The notes under the pieces: model-generated
What the model was told of the DNA's origin: nothing
Seen by the model: the letters and a program-made list of their open reading frames with translations, nothing else
The model's database searches: none
Assembly: GCA_910586765.1 (NCBI GenBank)
Contig: CAJUJJ010000010.1
Location: 1-64,000, forward strand
Reading direction: 5' to 3'
Source of the DNA: an uncultured Clostridia bacterium
GTDB taxonomy: Bacteria > Bacillota > Clostridia > Lachnospirales > Anaerotignaceae
DNA: 64,000 bases
Translations under genes and position numbers: made by a program
Shown: piece by piece, positions 61,354-64,000 of the stretch
Position numbering within the stretch: position 1 is the first letter of the stretch
Layout of the letters: each line of letters begins with the position of its first letter

Positions 61354-62244
61354 TTATCCTCTCCTTCTATACTGTTTTTTGTTCCATATTTCTGTTACAA
61401 AAACATCTCTTAATATAAATTCTTTTTTGATTATTTTTTCTGCTTCTATCGCCTTTTGTTTATCTAAAAACAAACCAAATACAGCAGAACCGCTACCACT
61501 CATAAGAGCTCCAGATGCTCCTAATGTCATCATTTTTTGTTTTAAAAGGGCAATTTCATTATGTTTTGCAATGGTAACTGTTTCTAATACATTACAAAGA
61601 AGTTTTCCCATTTCTGTTATATTTTTTTGCTGCATTTGAAAAAGCATTTTTTCTGTGTTAGGGTGCTGTGTTATTTTGTCTAATTCTAGGCTTTGATAAA
61701 CAGATGCTGTAGAAATATTAATATTGGGCTTTACTAATAAAACATAGCAAAATGGGCAGCCAGTTTTAATAGGCGTTAATTTCTCTCCTATTCCTTCTGC
61801 AAGTGCTGTTCCTTGTAATATGCAATAAGGAATGTCAGCACCTAGCTGTAAAGATAATTCCATAAGCCTCTTTTTAGAAAGCCCTATTCCAAATAATTTA
61901 TTAACGCCCACCATAACAGCAGCACAATCCGCACTGCCCCCTGCCAAGCCAGCAGCAACAGGTATTTTTTTATCTAATTGTATAAAAATACCTTGTTGTA
62001 TATTAAATTTATTTCTTAGTAATTCTGCACCTTTATAAGCTAAATTTCTTTCATCAGTAGGAAGCCAGTCTAAATTACTTTTGACACGAATAACTGGTTT
62101 ATCAATTTTTTTGATGTATATACTGTCATAGAGGGATACGGTTTGCATAATCATACGTACGGTATGATAACCATTTTGTTGTTTTCCTGTGACATCTAGT
62201 GTTAAATTAATTTTTGCTCTTGCCTTTAGCCTAATTTCTTGCAA
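61354..62244 (-). CDS. ispE: 4-diphosphocytidyl-2-C-methyl-D-erythritol kinase
   Basis: GHMP kinase of the MEP isoprenoid pathway. 296 residues from a TTG start at 62242-62244 with AGGAGGGG upstream. The N-terminal ARAKINLTLDVTGKQQNGYH, the ATP-loop PVAAGLAGGSADCAAV near residue 92 and GASGALMSGSGSAVFGLF near 250 are intact. Confidence 0.96.
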   Translation of the reverse strand: MQEIRLKARAKINLTLDVTGKQQNGYHTVRMIMQTVSLYDSIYIKKIDKPVIRVKSNLDWLPTDERNLAYKGAELLRNKFNIQQGIFIQLDKKIPVAAGLAGGSADCAAVMVGVNKLFGIGLSKKRLMELSLQLGADIPYCILQGTALAEGIGEKLTPIKTGCPFCYVLLVKPNINISTASVYQSLELDKITQHPNTEKMLFQMQQKNITEMGKLLCNVLETVTIAKHNEIALLKQKMMTLGASGALMSGSGSAVFGLFLDKQKAIEAEKIIKKEFILRDVFVTEIWNKKQYRRRG

Positions 62245-62365
62245 AATTGTCCCCTCCTATTTTATACTGTATACCACCTTATTACAATATTGTATATTAA
62301 AATATACAAACAGACAAGAAAAAAATAGAGAAAATTGTTTTATATTTTTTGGAAGAAACAAAACA

Positions 62366-62399
62366 AAAAAGACTACCATAATAATATGATAGTCCTTTT
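62366..62399 (-). terminator. Intrinsic terminator of the phosphoglucomutase gene
   Basis: AAAAGACTACCAT / ATGATAGTCCTTTT with one mismatch, directly downstream of the minus-strand gene ending at 62415. Confidence 0.75.
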
Positions 62400-62414
62400 G
62401 TAAAATATTGAAAA

Positions 62415-64000
62415 TTAAATCTCTGCTAATTTTTTATCTACTGCTTCATCAAGTGCTTTGATTTTTGCATCAGCATCTGCAATGCTTGTGCCTGTTACAC
62501 CATAGTAGAATTTTAATTTTGGTTCTGTACCAGAAGGACGTACACAAATCCATGTACCATCTTCTAATGTATAATGCAATACATCAGATACTGGAAGGGT
62601 ATCTTCTTCTGTTTCACCAGTTTTTAAATTTTTGAATACTTTTGTTTTATAATCTCTTGCCCATGTTACAGAGATGCCTGCAAATTCTGCTGGAGTATTT
62701 TCTCTGAAAGTAGCCATAATTTTTTGTATTTTTTCAAGACCTTCAATGCCTTTTAATGTCAAAGATTTAATGCCTTCTTTAGAGAAACCATATTTTTGAT
62801 ACATTGCTAAAAGACCATCATATAATGTCATACCTTTGGATTTATAATATGCTGCCATTTCACAAATTAAAAATGTTGCAGCAACAGCATCTTTATCTCT
62901 TGCATAAGTACCAGGTAAAGAACCATAGCTTTCTTCAAAACCGAATACATATTGATATTCTCCGCTTTGTTCAAATTCTTTTATTTTTTCACCAATATAT
63001 TTAAAGCCTGTCAATACATCAAATAATTTAACACCATATTCTTCACAAATAGGACGAATAATTTCTGTAGAAACGATTGTTTTGATTACTGCACCATTTG
63101 CAGGTAATTTGCCTTGTGCTTTTCTTTGAGAAAGAATATATTCTGTAAGCAATGCACCTGTCATATTTCCTGTTAATACAATATAGTCGCCTTTGTCATC
63201 TTTTACAACAGCTCCAACTCTGTCTGCATCTGGGTCAGTACCAACAATAATATCTGCATTTTTCTCTTTTGCTAATGCTATCGCTAATGTAAATACATCT
63301 GGATTTTCTGGATTTGGATAACCAACTGTTGGGAAATTTCCATCTGGTTGTTCTTGTTCTTTTACAACATATACATTTTTAAAACCAGCTTCTTCTAAAG
63401 CACGGCGTACAGGAACATTACCAGAACCGTGTATTGGTGTATATACTACTTTAAAATCATCACCTAATTGTTTTACTAAATCGCTATTTAATGCTTGTGC
63501 TTTGATATTTTCAATAAAAGCATCATCTACAGAACTATCAATTACATTATAAAGTTTTTTAGATTTTGCTTCTTCTAAGCTGATTTTTTTGATGTCTTTA
63601 TAATCTGTTACTTTATTTACTTCTGCTGTAATTTCGCCGTCACGAGGTGCAGGCACTTGTCCGCCATCTGACCAATATACTTTATAGCCATTATATTCTG
63701 GAGGGTTATGGCTTGCTGTAATTACAACGCCTGCTGTACAACCTAAATGACGTACTGCAAAAGAAAGCATTGGCACTGGACGAAGGGAAGGATAAATATG
63801 AACAGGTATTCCATTCGCTGCCATAATTAAAGCAGTTGTTTCTGCAAATTCTGGTGACATATTTCTGGAGTCATAAGCAATAGCAACGCCTTTTTTTACT
63901 GTTTCTTCTCCCTGAGATACTATGTAATTGGCTAATCCTTGTGTTGCTTTTCCTACTGTATAAATGTTCATACGATTTGTACCAGCACCAATAATACCCC
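62415..64000 (-). CDS. pgcA: Phosphoglucomutase/phosphomannomutase, 5' end beyond the window
   Basis: Alpha-phosphohexomutase interconverting glucose-1-phosphate and glucose-6-phosphate. The frame stays open through the right edge: reading upstream of the internal Met at 63971 gives GIIGAGTNRMNIYTV, which is internal family sequence. The first ~50 residues therefore lie outside. The catalytic Ser loop GVVITASHNPPEYNGYKVY, metal-binding GTDPDADRVGAVV and sugar loop GFEESYGSLPGTYARDKDA are present, as is the phosphate-binding RPSGTEPKLKFYY. Partner of glgP and pgi in glycogen use. Confidence 0.96.
   Translation of the reverse strand, partial: GIIGAGTNRMNIYTVGKATQGLANYIVSQGEETVKKGVAIAYDSRNMSPEFAETTALIMAANGIPVHIYPSLRPVPMLSFAVRHLGCTAGVVITASHNPPEYNGYKVYWSDGGQVPAPRDGEITAEVNKVTDYKDIKKISLEEAKSKKLYNVIDSSVDDAFIENIKAQALNSDLVKQLGDDFKVVYTPIHGSGNVPVRRALEEAGFKNVYVVKEQEQPDGNFPTVGYPNPENPDVFTLAIALAKEKNADIIVGTDPDADRVGAVVKDDKGDYIVLTGNMTGALLTEYILSQRKAQGKLPANGAVIKTIVSTEIIRPICEEYGVKLFDVLTGFKYIGEKIKEFEQSGEYQYVFGFEESYGSLPGTYARDKDAVAATFLICEMAAYYKSKGMTLYDGLLAMYQKYGFSKEGIKSLTLKGIEGLEKIQKIMATFRENTPAEFAGISVTWARDYKTKVFKNLKTGETEEDTLPVSDVLHYTLEDGTWICVRPSGTEPKLKFYYGVTGTSIADADAKIKALDEAVDKKLAEI

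Noticed and set aside
1..64000. CRISPR array, prophage, integrative element or biosynthetic gene cluster
   Set aside because: No regularly spaced repeats, integrase, capsid or transposase genes, and no assembly-line or RiPP enzymes were seen on either strand.

Overview
The window is AT-rich chromosomal DNA from an anaerobic, endospore-forming member of the Clostridia. A Lachnospiraceae-type relative seems most likely, but the genus cannot be fixed from sequence alone. Pointers are the sporulation genes yabP and yabQ inside the mazG-hup-rqcP-yabP-yabQ-divIC block, the anaerobic ribonucleotide reductase pair nrdD/nrdG, an NfnAB-type electron-bifurcating transhydrogenase, a membrane pyrophosphatase, a long type-2 IleRS under T-box control, and frequent TTG/GTG starts behind strong AGGAGG-like ribosome binding sites. 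There is no rRNA operon, prophage, CRISPR array or transposase gene. Most of the window is core metabolism with a few accessory islands.

Layout. 0.1-6 kb: a GNAT acetyltransferase, a TIGR04076-like protein, the proline operon proB-(5-formyl-THF cyclo-ligase)-proA, a small orphan protein and pncB. 6-17 kb: T-box plus ileS, a gamma-carbonic-anhydrase-like protein, a chemoreceptor with a zinc-type motif outside the membrane, two paralogous lipoproteins and glgP. 17-21 kb: an operon of three tandem paralogous exported proteins of unknown function and a membrane protein. 20.6-28 kb: a split chromate-type transporter, prfA/prmC/yqhQ/rpmE, rho and a large LysM membrane protein. 28.6-38 kb: mecA, hppA, three transporters (AEC, MATE, MntP), a Val-Glu-Met tRNA cluster and the divIC-to-mazG block. 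38-46.4 kb (plus strand): nfnA-nfnB, a NimA-like flavoprotein, two metallo-beta-lactamase-fold hydrolases, nrdD-nrdG, a dUTPase and yjdF behind a yjdF-type riboswitch. 46.4-57 kb: a dCache chemoreceptor, a secreted serpin, an AI-2E-family protein, a split ThrE exporter and a TPP-riboswitch operon (tenA plus an HMP-precursor ABC transporter). 57-64 kb: a HAD phosphatase, pgi, a LysM-G5 protein, ispE-gntR and the 3' part of a phosphoglucomutase gene running off the right edge.

The most unusual material is non-coding. Two intergenic elements (46380-46583 and 56736-57011) share imperfect terminal inverted repeats and a conserved stem-loop module whose helices differ by compensatory base changes, and they contain a palindromic sub-module present in opposite orientation in the two copies. 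The second copy is abutted exactly on both sides by a 32-bp near-identical terminator hairpin, as though insertion had duplicated the terminator between two convergent genes. This looks like an uncharacterised MITE-like, structure-forming repeat family. Other points of interest are the three-paralog exported operon, the serpin fused to a copper-amine-oxidase-N-like domain, the extracytoplasmic CZB-like chemoreceptor and several palindromes without an assigned role.
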